This document shows, piece after piece, positions 15,780-25,136 of a DNA stretch of 25,289 bases. Both the position numbers and the translations under genes were made by a program. The notes under the pieces are model-generated. The model searched no databases. It was given only the letters and a program-made list of their open reading frames with translations, and was not told the origin of the DNA. The stretch spans positions 1-25,289 of the forward strand of contig JAQICF010000199.1 in assembly GCA_027858795.1 (NCBI GenBank), in the 5' to 3' direction. Positions within the stretch are counted from its first letter, which is position 1. Every line of letters begins with the position of its first letter. This DNA is from Candidatus Delongbacteria bacterium. Its GTDB lineage: Bacteria > Delongbacteria > UBA4055.

Positions 15780-17338
15780 AAAAATATTATTATTTGTCAA
15801 TTTTTATGCTAGTATCAATGTTGTTTTCAAAAGGTGTATTTTACTTAGATTATGCCTGTTATGACAGAGAAAGACTGGATAAGACCAAAGTAGATATTTA
15901 TATTTCAGTACCGATACAATCATTAGATTTTGATAAGTCATTAACATCAGTATTTGCGATTAAGCTGTATGTTTATGATGGTGAAAAACTTATAGCGGAA
16001 GACAAATGGAAGCAAAAATATACTCTAATGAATGAAGGTGATAAATTCTCCGGAGTTGAAATACCAGCATTATCAACGATGTACCTGGATCCGGGATATT
16101 ACAGATTGCTTGCTGAAGTTGAAGATCTAAATACAAAAAATGTTGAAACTATTGACATACCTCAAAATTCCAAGAAATTTGTTATTGCTCAATATGAAAA
16201 TAAATTTTCTGTTTCTACGATTCAACTGGCATCAAAAATCATAACAAATAATGTAATAGAAGATTCAGAATTTTATAAGCAGGGTGTTGTTGTATTGCCG
16301 AATCCAAGTAAAGTCTATGGAACTAGACGTCCTTTTTTGTTCTACTACACAGAAGTATATGGTCTTAAAGTCGGAAACAAGGTTGAATACAAATGGTTTA
16401 TCACCGACAAAGATGGTAAAAAGGTTAAAGAAGGTAAATCTCAGAGCAAAGATTCTCCTGGAAATGGAATAGTTTTAGCTGATAGATTACCGATTCAGAG
16501 CTTAAAGACAGGACTTTATAACTTTAATTTAGAAGTTTCAAAGAACCTTTCTTCCAACGGCTCAACACTGGAATCAAGTAATAATTTTTATATCTATAGA
16601 ACTTTGGATTTCAGAGAAAAAGCAGAGATGAAATTTGAAGATATGAGTAACGCTATTGAAGTCTTAAGTGAAAATACCTTAGATATTGAAATTGAGAAAA
16701 TATCCAAATATGTTAGCGCTGAAGAAAAGAAAGTATTTGAAAATGAAGGTGTTGAAGCTAAAAGATCTTTCTTGATCAAATATTGGGAAGAGAAAACGAA
16801 ATATGATGAAAAAGTGAAAAACGAGAAATTCGTATATTTTTCTAAGCTTGCAAATGAAGATTACAGTAGTTCTGTTGAAGTATTAAGTGATAAAAACATA
16901 TTGGAAGAGTTTGGGCAGATTTATTCTGTTTTGGATAAGAAAGAGAGAAGCTTAGCTGATAAATTAAATACTACAGGCAGGGTTAACTTCCTGAAAAGAT
17001 ATTGGGAGAGAAAAGAGAATGAAGATCCTGATGCCAGAGAGAAATTCTTATACCTTATTAGTATCGCAAATAGGGATTATTCAACTGGAAAAAAACAAGG
17101 TTGGGAAACTGACAGAGGAAGAATACTAATAACCCATGGTAGTCCTGATAAGATCGATAAAGAAACATATTCTACTGATATGAAAGATCATGAAGTATGG
17201 CAATATTTCAATGGGAACTATACATTTGTATTTGCTGATATGCATGGTTTTGGTGAGTTTACTCTGATACATTCCAATTTTACAGGTGAAAAGTTTGATG
17301 ACAATTGGGAAGAAAAGGTTAAAAAGGAAGTTTATTAG
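15776..17338 (+). CDS. GWxTD domain-containing exported protein
   Basis: The protein is 520 residues with a signal peptide (MKKYYYLSIFMLVSMLFSKG). Residues 20-280 are beta-rich and possibly consist of two immunoglobulin-like units. A helical part follows with two related segments (FLIKYWEEKTKYDEKVKNEK and FLKRYWERKENEDPDAREKF). The C-terminal GWxTD domain contains GWETDRGRILITHGSPD (from Gly442), ending with EVWQYFNGNYTFVFAD. GWxTD domains are known mainly from FCB-group bacteria and their function is unknown. Translation is coupled to the NlpC/P60 lipoprotein before it, and a metalloprotease gene follows 3 nt after its stop. A cell-envelope role is inferred. Confidence 0.9.
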   Translation: MKKYYYLSIFMLVSMLFSKGVFYLDYACYDRERLDKTKVDIYISVPIQSLDFDKSLTSVFAIKLYVYDGEKLIAEDKWKQKYTLMNEGDKFSGVEIPALSTMYLDPGYYRLLAEVEDLNTKNVETIDIPQNSKKFVIAQYENKFSVSTIQLASKIITNNVIEDSEFYKQGVVVLPNPSKVYGTRRPFLFYYTEVYGLKVGNKVEYKWFITDKDGKKVKEGKSQSKDSPGNGIVLADRLPIQSLKTGLYNFNLEVSKNLSSNGSTLESSNNFYIYRTLDFREKAEMKFEDMSNAIEVLSENTLDIEIEKISKYVSAEEKKVFENEGVEAKRSFLIKYWEEKTKYDEKVKNEKFVYFSKLANEDYSSSVEVLSDKNILEEFGQIYSVLDKKERSLADKLNTTGRVNFLKRYWERKENEDPDAREKFLYLISIANRDYSTGKKQGWETDRGRILITHGSPDKIDKETYSTDMKDHEVWQYFNGNYTFVFADMHGFGEFTLIHSNFTGEKFDDNWEEKVKKEVY

Positions 17339-17341
17339 CCG

Positions 17342-17845
17342 ATGTATTCAGATAAATATGAAATCATCATACAAAGATCAAAGAGAAGGAAAAAGACCTT
17401 ACAGGCAGTTTTAAGAGACAACACCGTAAAGATCTTAGCACCTTCAATTACCAGTGATGCAGACATAAAAAAGTTTTTAGATAAATTTTTAAAGAAGCTT
17501 GAACTCAAGGATGTTATTTTAAATAATGATAAAGAGCTTCTATCCAGAGCAAATAAGTTAAAGAAAAAATTCATACCTGAAGCATCAGACTTCACAATAG
17601 TTTTTCAAAAGAGTTTGACAAGAACTTGGGGAAAGTGTTTTACAAATCAGAGAAAAATAGTGATAAATCCTGTATTAGGTACCTATCCTAAATGGGTCTT
17701 AGATTTTGTGATAGTTCATGAACTTGCTCACTTATTAGTTCCAAACCACGGGAAACAATTCAGAGAATTGGTTAATAGGTTTAAATTGAAGGAACGAGCT
17801 GTTGGATTTTTGATGGCGAAAGGGATGAGGGAAGATAGTGATTAG
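17342..17845 (+). CDS. YgjP-like (DUF45) metallopeptidase
   Basis: The 167-residue protein has the zinc-binding motif HELAH (126-130) followed by NHG with His136, and upstream TWGKC, the counterpart of the R/T-W-G-S/K-C motif of the YgjP/SprT-like family. The N-terminal part (SKRRKKTLQAVLRDNTVKILAP) matches the beta-hairpin of DUF45 proteins. No signal peptide is present, so it is cytoplasmic. It starts 3 nt after the GWxTD gene. The last codons and the stop (TAG 17843-17845) run into a heptamer repeat array. Substrate unknown. Confidence 0.9.
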   Translation: MYSDKYEIIIQRSKRRKKTLQAVLRDNTVKILAPSITSDADIKKFLDKFLKKLELKDVILNNDKELLSRANKLKKKFIPEASDFTIVFQKSLTRTWGKCFTNQRKIVINPVLGTYPKWVLDFVIVHELAHLLVPNHGKQFRELVNRFKLKERAVGFLMAKGMREDSD

Positions 17846-17896
17846 GTATTAGGTATGAAGTATGAGGTATAAGGTATGAAGTATGAGGTATAAGGT
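17841..17896. repeat. heptamer tandem repeat array (8 units)
   Basis: Eight consecutive 7-nt units of the form AT(T/G/A)(A)(A/G)GT, e.g. ATTAGGT, ATGAAGT, ATGAGGT, ATAAGGT, run from 17841 to 17896. Within it a 21-nt block (17851-17871) is repeated exactly at 17872-17892. The first unit contains the stop codon of the metallopeptidase gene. Confidence 0.9.
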
Positions 17897-17898
17897 CG

Positions 17899-17924
17899 TA
17901 GGGTCGGGGTTTACCTCCGACCTA
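17899..17924. repeat. imperfect palindrome in the repeat cluster
   Basis: TAGG and TCGG (17899-17907, one G bulged) pair with CCGACCTA (17917-17924), leaving a short loop. No T-run follows. It directly adjoins the heptamer array and may be a REP-type element or a weak terminator. Confidence 0.4.
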
Positions 17925-17948
17925 AAACGATTTGAAGAGTATGTCATA

Positions 17949-17965
17949 TTCGGACTTGATCCGGA
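17949..17965. repeat. short palindrome of the GGACTTGATCC type
   Basis: TTCGGA (17949-17954) and TCCGGA (17960-17965) form a 6-pair stem, one of them T-G, around CTTGA. Sequences of this kind recur as dispersed palindromes in many bacterial genomes. Confidence 0.45.
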
Positions 17966-17986
17966 TATCCAGGGGTATCCTAATTT

Positions 17987-18043
17987 GTCATCCTGAACTT
18001 GATTTATGCTGAATTTATTTCAGTATTTCAGGATCTTTTTTTT
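17987..18043. repeat. palindromic dispersed repeat, copy 2, with T-run
   Basis: GTCATCCTGAACT (17987-17999) matches copy 1 in 12 of 13 positions. ATCCTGAA (17990-17997) pairs with TTCAGGAT (18027-18034), enclosing CTGAA (18009-18013) with TTCAG (18019-18023). Arm-to-arm span is 45 nt in both copies. Eight T (18036-18043) follow, so this copy could also terminate transcription from the metallopeptidase side. Confidence 0.7.
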
Positions 18044-18148
18044 CTGCATTTATTATTTATATTCCTCTTTACAAAAACTAATTATTTTATTAAGTTCTAA
18101 CTTATCAAATAAAGTATATACGGAAAATATTTACAATAGAGGTTCGAA

Positions 18149-21100
18149 GTGAAAAAACTTTTGTTTATTATTTTACTCACACTTATTGGTTTATTAACAA
18201 GTCAGTCTTTTACTGATATTGAAGCAGAATTGGTGGGTGTGGAATATGCCTCAGTTTCCTGGGGCGATTATGACAATGATGGAGATCTTGATATATTACT
18301 AACGGGTAATACTGATTCTATTACTATTTCTAAGATATACCGCAATGATTCAGGAGTATTTACTGATATTGAAGCTGCATTAGAAAATGTGTATCTCAGT
18401 TCAGTTGAATGGGGCGATTTTGATAATGATGGTGATTTGGATATTCTTTTAACAGGTCATAATGGTTCAAATAGAATATCTAAAGTTTATCGCAATGATT
18501 CAGGTGTTTTCTCGGATATTTATGCTGGATTAAGTGGTGTCTATCGAAGTTCAGTTTCTTGGGGCGATTATGACAATGATGGAGATCTTGATATATTGTT
18601 AACAGGATCAAATTTTTCAGAAAGTGAAATTTCGAAAATATATCGCAATGATTCAGGGGAATTTATAGATATAAATGCTAATTTAATAGGAGTAAATTGG
18701 GGATCCACTGCATGGGGCGATTATGATAATGATGGTGATTTAGATATTTTATTAGCTGGTAGGTATTATGATGAAGGATATCATTATATTACTTCAGTAT
18801 ATTGCAATTATTCTGGAGTATTCTTAGAAGTTAGTACCACATTACCAAAGGTCTGTTTTAGCTCTGTTTCTTGGGGCGATTATGATAATGATGGAGATCT
18901 TGATATTCTTATGACAGGAGATACAGGGATTGTACGGATATCAAAAGTATTCAATAATAATGCAGGAATTTTTACTGATACTAATGCTGGATTAGCAAAT
19001 ATATCTTCTGGTTCAGCAACATGGGGTGATTATGATAATGATGGTGACTTAGATATTTTACTTGCTGGCAGTTCTAGTACAGGTGTTGTTTCAATTGTTT
19101 ACAACAATAACGATGGTGTGTTTACAGATATTAACACTGGATTAACAGGTACAGATCGTAGTTCAGTATACTGGGGAGATGAAGATAATGATGGTGACTT
19201 GGATATTTTATTGTCCGGTAGATCTGTAGCTGGTTTTCTTTCTAAAATATATAGAAATAATTCTTTGGTTTCCAATACATCTCCAAATTCACCACCCAAT
19301 TTATCAACTACAACAACAGATTCAACAATAACTTTTAGTTGGGATAAAGCTACTGATAATGAGACTCCACAAAATGGATTGTCATACAATTTATATATTG
19401 GTACAGAACCTTTGACAGGTGATGTATTTGATCCTATGAGCGATATAGAAACAGGATACAGGAAAATTGTTCATATTGGTAATGCAGGTCAAAATACATC
19501 ATGGACGATAAAGGATCTCCCTGTAGGTCATTATTATTGGAGTGTTCAAGCGATTGATCACGCGTTTGCAGGTTCTGAATTTGCTGAAGAGAAGATGTTT
19601 TATAATGGATTTACAGATATAGAAGCAGGATTACAAGATGTGTATTTTAGTTCCGTTGATTGGGGTGATTACGACAATGATGATGATCTTGACATACTGC
19701 TAACAGGTTATTATTATGATGATCAAGAAGTAAAAGTGTCAAAAATATATCGTAACGATTCAGGTATATATATTGAAATTAATTCAGATTTAATTGATGT
19801 AAAGGGTGGATCTGCTTCATGGGGTGATTATGACAACGATGGTGATCTTGACATCCTTCTAACTGGAGAAGCAACCATAAGAAGTTATGAAGCAAAAGTA
19901 TATCGGAACGATTTTGGGGAATTTAATGATATAAGTGCTGATTTGATAACTGCTTCTAAGAGTACAGCGACTTGGGGAGATTATGACAATGATGGTGATT
20001 TGGATATTTTATTAACTTCAAGAAATATGTCTAAAGTGTATTGTAATAATTCGGGAATATTTATTGATATTAATTGTGGATTGATTGGACTGATTGAAGG
20101 AACTTCAACATGGGGAGATTATGACAGTGATGGTGATCTAGATATTTTGCTTTGTGGACGTGATGAATATGTAAATGGAATTACAAAATTGTATCGTAAT
20201 GATTCAGGAGTTTTTGTAGATGTTAATATAGATTTAATTGGTGTAGAAGAGGGTTCTTTGACTTGGGGCGATTATGATAATGATGGTGATCCTGATATTG
20301 TGATTACCGGATATTGCAGATCAGATAATGCTCCAGTTTCAGTTATTTATCAAAATAATTCAGGTACATTAACTGACATAAATGCAGGATTATTTGGACT
20401 AGACTATAGTTGTTCCTCGGTAGGCGATTATGATAATGATGGTGATCTTGATATTTTAATAACAGGAACAAATGATTATTCTACACCTATAACAATTTTA
20501 TATCAAAATAATTCAGGTATATTCACTGAGATAAATACAGGATTACTCGGAGCTGATGGTGGGTCTGTTGCATGGGGCGATTATGATAATGATGGTAATT
20601 TGGATATTTTATTAACAGGGGATTCAATTTTAGGGGGAATTTCAAAAATCTATACAAATAATTCTTTGATAACTAATACAATCCCAAACTCACCCTCAAA
20701 TCTATCAACCACAAACACCGATTCCACAGTTACATTCCGTTGGGATAAAGCTACTGATAATGAAACTCCACAAGATGGATTGTCTTATAATTTGTATATC
20801 AGAACTGATTCTTTGGAGTGCAATATTAACAGCTCTATGAGTAATACAGAAAACGGTTATAGAAAAGTTGTAAATTTAGGGAATGTAGGTCAAAATACAT
20901 CTTGGGCAATTAATAATTTACCTAATGGAAGATATTATTGGAGTGTTCAGGCAATAGACCATGCTTTTGCGGGTTCTGATTTCGCTGAAGAGCAGTCATT
21001 TCTTTTCGGGGATCTAGCAACACCGAATAATGTAGCAGTAACTTTTAATACTGGTACCGTCGATATTACTTGGGATGAAGTAGAAAATGCAACATCATAC

Positions 21101-21235
21101 AAGGTATTTACAGCTGTTGAACCGTTTGGTAATTACACAGATATTAGTTCTATTGGTACTTTTAACGGATGTAGTTGGTCAAGAACATCCAGGTATAATA
21201 AGCAGTTCTATTATGTAAAAGCTGTTTGTGAGTAA
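18149..21235 (+). CDS. secreted FG-GAP/VCBS repeat protein with Fn3 domains
   Basis: The protein is 1028 residues, starts at GTG 18149 with GAGG (18139-18142) upstream, and has a signal peptide (MKKLLFIILLTLIGLLTSQS). Fourteen repeats carry the calcium-binding core WGDYDNDGDLDILLTG. Seven lie at about residues 20-374 and seven at about 487-840, each set fitting one seven-bladed beta-propeller. Each set is followed by an Fn3-like unit (TDNETP..GLSYNLYI ... YYWSVQAIDHAFAGS), and a third Fn3-like unit ends the protein (ITWDEVENATSYKVFTA). The two propeller-Fn3 modules are 1401 nt apart, an internal duplication. No anchor or recognisable T9SS C-terminal domain is seen. Integrin-like adhesion or carbohydrate binding at the cell surface is inferred. 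A strong terminator follows. Confidence 0.9.
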   Translation: MKKLLFIILLTLIGLLTSQSFTDIEAELVGVEYASVSWGDYDNDGDLDILLTGNTDSITISKIYRNDSGVFTDIEAALENVYLSSVEWGDFDNDGDLDILLTGHNGSNRISKVYRNDSGVFSDIYAGLSGVYRSSVSWGDYDNDGDLDILLTGSNFSESEISKIYRNDSGEFIDINANLIGVNWGSTAWGDYDNDGDLDILLAGRYYDEGYHYITSVYCNYSGVFLEVSTTLPKVCFSSVSWGDYDNDGDLDILMTGDTGIVRISKVFNNNAGIFTDTNAGLANISSGSATWGDYDNDGDLDILLAGSSSTGVVSIVYNNNDGVFTDINTGLTGTDRSSVYWGDEDNDGDLDILLSGRSVAGFLSKIYRNNSLVSNTSPNSPPNLSTTTTDSTITFSWDKATDNETPQNGLSYNLYIGTEPLTGDVFDPMSDIETGYRKIVHIGNAGQNTSWTIKDLPVGHYYWSVQAIDHAFAGSEFAEEKMFYNGFTDIEAGLQDVYFSSVDWGDYDNDDDLDILLTGYYYDDQEVKVSKIYRNDSGIYIEINSDLIDVKGGSASWGDYDNDGDLDILLTGEATIRSYEAKVYRNDFGEFNDISADLITASKSTATWGDYDNDGDLDILLTSRNMSKVYCNNSGIFIDINCGLIGLIEGTSTWGDYDSDGDLDILLCGRDEYVNGITKLYRNDSGVFVDVNIDLIGVEEGSLTWGDYDNDGDPDIVITGYCRSDNAPVSVIYQNNSGTLTDINAGLFGLDYSCSSVGDYDNDGDLDILITGTNDYSTPITILYQNNSGIFTEINTGLLGADGGSVAWGDYDNDGNLDILLTGDSILGGISKIYTNNSLITNTIPNSPSNLSTTNTDSTVTFRWDKATDNETPQDGLSYNLYIRTDSLECNINSSMSNTENGYRKVVNLGNVGQNTSWAINNLPNGRYYWSVQAIDHAFAGSDFAEEQSFLFGDLATPNNVAVTFNTGTVDITWDEVENATSYKVFTAVEPFGNYTDISSIGTFNGCSWSRTSRYNKQFYYVKAVCE

Positions 21236-21253
21236 ATATTCTTCAAAATTATG

Positions 21254-21284
21254 AAAAGCCTGAAATTTCAGGCTTTTTTATTTT
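21254..21284 (+). terminator. rho-independent terminator after the FG-GAP gene
   Basis: AAAAGCCTGAAA (21254-21265) and TTTCAGGCTTTT (21266-21277) form a perfect inverted repeat with GCCTGA/TCAGGC at its core, followed by further T (TTTATTTTT). Confidence 0.9.
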
Positions 21285-21341
21285 TAATTATAATTAAATT
21301 TGTTATATTCCTGCGAAACGTAGATAAAACTAGGGGAAGTA

Positions 21342-22010
21342 ATGGCTAAAGTTAAGTGTTCATTTTGTAATGCTAAAGCAGGAAAGAGAATTTGTAAACT
21401 TAAAGACGGAACTCTGATCTGTCCGGTATGTTGTGCAAAGAATAGAAATGAAGAATGTACAGATTGTCAATATTATCAAGCATCAGAAGCTTTTAGTGCT
21501 AAAAAGCAAGAGACTACAAAGGTAAGTGTTGGATCATATTTCGGTAGTCCTGCTATGCAGAAGACCATTATGGAAGCATCTATGGATCTAATGGGACCAC
21601 ATTCAGCTATCGGTAAGAAGTTTGATGATGAACCTGACTATTTTAGCAGTGAAAGTTTTACTTTTTTCTCAAGTGAAGAATTTAATGAATTTAGATTTTC
21701 TGATGATGAGATCGTAGAAATTATTAAAGCACAAGGTGAACCTGAAGCAACTGAAGGTTGGTTCCATACAGAACCTGGTGTTGCATATTACTCAAATGCT
21801 GTCACAATGATCATGAATGATAATAGATTTAAAGAATTTTCTAAGAGATTAATGACAATATTCTTGAAATATTATAGAGCAAAAGATATTGAAAAAGCTT
21901 GGTTAATCTTATCGACAACTAATAGATTGATGGAAGGGGATTTTAATATTCCGTTCACAGCTTTAATGTTCTTTAAGGGCATCAGTAAATGGAAACTTGG
22001 AAAAGCATAA
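21342..22010 (+). CDS. uncharacterised protein with Cys-rich putative zinc-binding N-terminus
   Basis: The protein is 222 residues. Eight cysteines lie in the first 42 residues (6, 9, 18, 27, 30, 31, 39, 42), in the order C-x2-C, C, C-x2-CC, C-x2-C, including CPVCCAKNRNEECTDC. This can bind two metal ions. A low-complexity acidic/Ser/Phe segment follows (PDYFSSESFTFFSSEEFNEF, from about residue 99). The C-terminal half is helical and could be a TPR-like fold (FKEFSKRLMTIFLKYYRAKD and KAWLILSTTNRLM). I do not recognise the family. No signal peptide is present. It stands alone between two terminators, so it is probably monocistronic. Confidence 0.85.
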   Translation: MAKVKCSFCNAKAGKRICKLKDGTLICPVCCAKNRNEECTDCQYYQASEAFSAKKQETTKVSVGSYFGSPAMQKTIMEASMDLMGPHSAIGKKFDDEPDYFSSESFTFFSSEEFNEFRFSDDEIVEIIKAQGEPEATEGWFHTEPGVAYYSNAVTMIMNDNRFKEFSKRLMTIFLKYYRAKDIEKAWLILSTTNRLMEGDFNIPFTALMFFKGISKWKLGKA

Positions 22011-22012
22011 GC

Positions 22013-22046
22013 AAAAAAAAGCCGATCAAAAATTGATCGGCTTTTT
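22013..22046. terminator. bidirectional terminator
   Basis: AGCCGATCAA (22020-22029) and TTGATCGGCT (22033-22042) pair, flanked by A-run on the left and T-run on the right. It serves the + strand gene at 21342 and the convergent - strand gene at 22065. Confidence 0.9.
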
Positions 22047-22064
22047 AATTATATGAATGTTTTA

Positions 22065-22664
22065 TTATCCACCTAAAACATTATTAGAATATATTGAAGC
22101 ATAATTACAAGTACCATAGTATTTCTGTAATGCACGATCCATACTATCAGTTTTCTGCATATAATGATTAAGTACATAAGCACCACTGAGAACATTATTT
22201 CGAATTGTTAAAAGGTCTTCCTTTGTATCAATTATACCAACTTCAATAAGTTTATTAGTCCAAACAGCAGGATTGATCTGAGTTGCACCTATACAACCTG
22301 TTCTTTTATTTACTGTCAATGAATTAAAACTACTCTCAAATTTAATCAATGATAACATAATATCGATATCAATATCATACTTGATACAAGCATACAAAAT
22401 AGCATCTGCGTAAATTGAAGCAATATCTTCATTGTATCGGTATGTCTTAAAATCTTTGATATAACTTTTTATCTTAGCTTCGTTATGCTTATATGATAAA
22501 ATTGTATTGGATGTGTCTTTTTTCGTGATAGAGAATTTCTCCTTATCAGTAGTATTATTGTAAACAACATTTGTTTGTTTGAAGCTGTACTTTGTACAAC
22601 TTGCAACAAAACTCAACGAGATCAATAATATTGCGAAAAATTTCTTTGTTCTTATCAGGTTCAT
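22065..22664 (-). CDS. lytic transglycosylase (SLT-type) lipoprotein
   Basis: The protein is 199 residues with a lipoprotein signal and lipobox VASC (Cys23). The SLT-like domain occupies about residues 80-199: IMLSLIKFESSFN with the catalytic Glu110, then GCIGATQINPAVW (the GxxQI/MxP motif), and ALQKYYGTCNYASIYSNNVL near the end (the A..Y..G motif). Such enzymes cleave the glycan strand of peptidoglycan to form 1,6-anhydro-muramic acid. It is short, with the domain ending almost at the stop. It is transcribed away from groES and has its own promoter. Confidence 0.9.
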   Translation of the reverse strand: MNLIRTKKFFAILLISLSFVASCTKYSFKQTNVVYNNTTDKEKFSITKKDTSNTILSYKHNEAKIKSYIKDFKTYRYNEDIASIYADAILYACIKYDIDIDIMLSLIKFESSFNSLTVNKRTGCIGATQINPAVWTNKLIEVGIIDTKEDLLTIRNNVLSGAYVLNHYMQKTDSMDRALQKYYGTCNYASIYSNNVLGG

Positions 22665-22729
22665 CTACTTCCCAAGTTATTTAGCAACTTCAGCCTTACA
22701 TTACCTTTGATGGATGTAACACTTATTTC

Positions 22730-22743
22730 TCAAGATATCTTGA
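22730..22743. promoter_or_regulatory. 14-nt perfect palindrome in the leader of the transglycosylase gene
   Basis: TCAAGATATCTTGA is a perfect palindrome lying just downstream of the expected start of transcription of the minus-strand gene. It could be an operator or a small RNA hairpin; no T-run follows on either strand. Confidence 0.35.
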
Positions 22744-22755
22744 AAAACCTTGGCA

Positions 22756-22784
22756 AATATAACACGATAAAACCCTTTTGTCAA
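22756..22784 (-). promoter_or_regulatory. near-consensus sigma-70 promoter of the transglycosylase gene
   Basis: On the minus strand, TTGACA (22784-22779), a 17-nt spacer and TATATT (22761-22756) give a perfect -35, a good -10 and ideal spacing. The same bases also fit the Bacteroidota pattern TTTG...TATATTTG. The leader would be about 85 nt long. Confidence 0.75.
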
Positions 22785-22879
22785 ATTTTAGCTTTGAATG
22801 ATTTGATCAAAAACTCGATGTGTACCTAACTTTTTATTTGTAAAAAGTAACTTTATTTTTGTCAAAGTTATGACATATT

Positions 22880-22908
22880 CTGACAGAGTAAAACAATTTT
22901 TGTATTAG
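22880..22908 (+). promoter_or_regulatory. weak sigma-70-like promoter candidate for groES
   Basis: CTGACA (22880-22885), a 17-nt spacer and TATTAG (22903-22908) resemble -35/-10 boxes. It lies upstream of the sigma-54-like element, so groES-groEL may have two promoters. Just before it TGTCA (22860-22864) and TGACA (22871-22875) form a small dyad. Confidence 0.3.
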
Positions 22909-22936
22909 GAAGTAAAACTTTAGCACAGTATATTGT

Positions 22937-22952
22937 TGGCATACTAATTGCA
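22937..22952 (+). promoter_or_regulatory. sigma-54-like -24/-12 element upstream of groES
   Basis: TGGCAT, four to five nt, then TTGCAT gives GG (22938-22939) and GC (22950-22951) exactly 10 nt apart, matching the TGGCAY...TTGCA consensus of RpoN promoters. It is about 50 nt before the groES start. Transcription would begin near 22963. Confidence 0.45.
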
Positions 22953-23001
22953 TAGATAATATGTCTGAAGGTAAACAAATAATATAAATCGGAGAAACAA
23001 A

Positions 23002-23283
23002 ATGGCTAAAACTTTAAAACCGATCAAAGACAGACTGGTTATTGAGCTTATTGAAGAAACAGAGAACAAAACTGCAGGTGGAATTATAATTCCTGATACA
23101 TCTGTAAAAGAAAAGTTGAATATGGGTAAAGTTATTGCAGTAGGATCAGATGAAGATTTGAAGAAAGAGATCAAGAAAGGTGATACTGTTATGTTCCAGA
23201 AATATGCAGGTAATGAAGTAAAGCTTGGAGAACAAAAATATATGATCTTAAAGTTTGACGATATATTGGCAGTAGTTAAGTAA
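23002..23283 (+). CDS. groES: co-chaperonin GroES
   Basis: The 93-residue protein caps the GroEL ring and closes its folding chamber. It begins KTLKPIKDRLVIE, has the mobile loop ENKTAGGIIIPDTSVKEK, then GKVIAVG and GDTVMFQKYAGNEV, and ends ILKFDDILAVVK; all are family hallmarks and the length is normal. GGAG (22991-22994) lies 7 nt before the ATG. groEL follows after a 125-nt gap with a strong potential stem. No convincing CIRCE operator is found upstream. Confidence 0.98.
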   Translation: MAKTLKPIKDRLVIELIEETENKTAGGIIIPDTSVKEKLNMGKVIAVGSDEDLKKEIKKGDTVMFQKYAGNEVKLGEQKYMILKFDDILAVVK

Positions 23284-23290
23284 GAGGTTC

Positions 23291-23368
23291 AAGTCAGTCA
23301 GAGTTAATCGAAGACTAAGACTTGAGAATAATTTAAAGTCTAACATTTCGATAAACTCTATGTGACTT
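23291..23368 (+). promoter_or_regulatory. long imperfect stem-loop between groES and groEL
   Basis: A 22-nt arm at 23291-23312 is the reverse complement of 23347-23368 at 18 of 22 positions; blocks AAGTCA, AGAGTT and ATCGAA pair with TTCGAT, AACTCT and TGACTT. Inside it AGACTT (23318-23323) pairs with AAGTCT (23336-23341). No T-run follows. It is probably an RNA structure that affects mRNA processing, stability or the groES to groEL ratio. Confidence 0.65.
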
Positions 23369-23396
23369 TTCAGATTATTCTAAAAAATTAATATAA

Positions 23397-25058
<1,662 letters not shown>

Positions 25059-25098
25059 TTCTTCGTTTTGAAATCCTCATATGTTCCTTGTAATTTAG

Positions 25099-25130
25099 AA
25101 GAGAGATGTAAAAGTCTCTCTTTTTTTATT
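25099..25130 (+). terminator. rho-independent terminator after groEL
   Basis: AAGAGAGA (25099-25106) pairs with TCTCTCTT (25115-25122) around an 8-nt loop, continuing into TTTTTATT. Confidence 0.85.
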
Positions 25131-25136
25131 TCTCTC

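Noticed and set aside
17841..17896. CRISPR array or iteron origin
   Set aside because: Units are 7 nt with no spacers, and no replication initiator gene is nearby.
22919..22947. CIRCE-like operator (TTAGCAC ... CATACTAA) before groES
   Set aside because: The left half matches only TTAGCAC and the right half is too different; spacing is also off by one. It is not a credible HrcA site.
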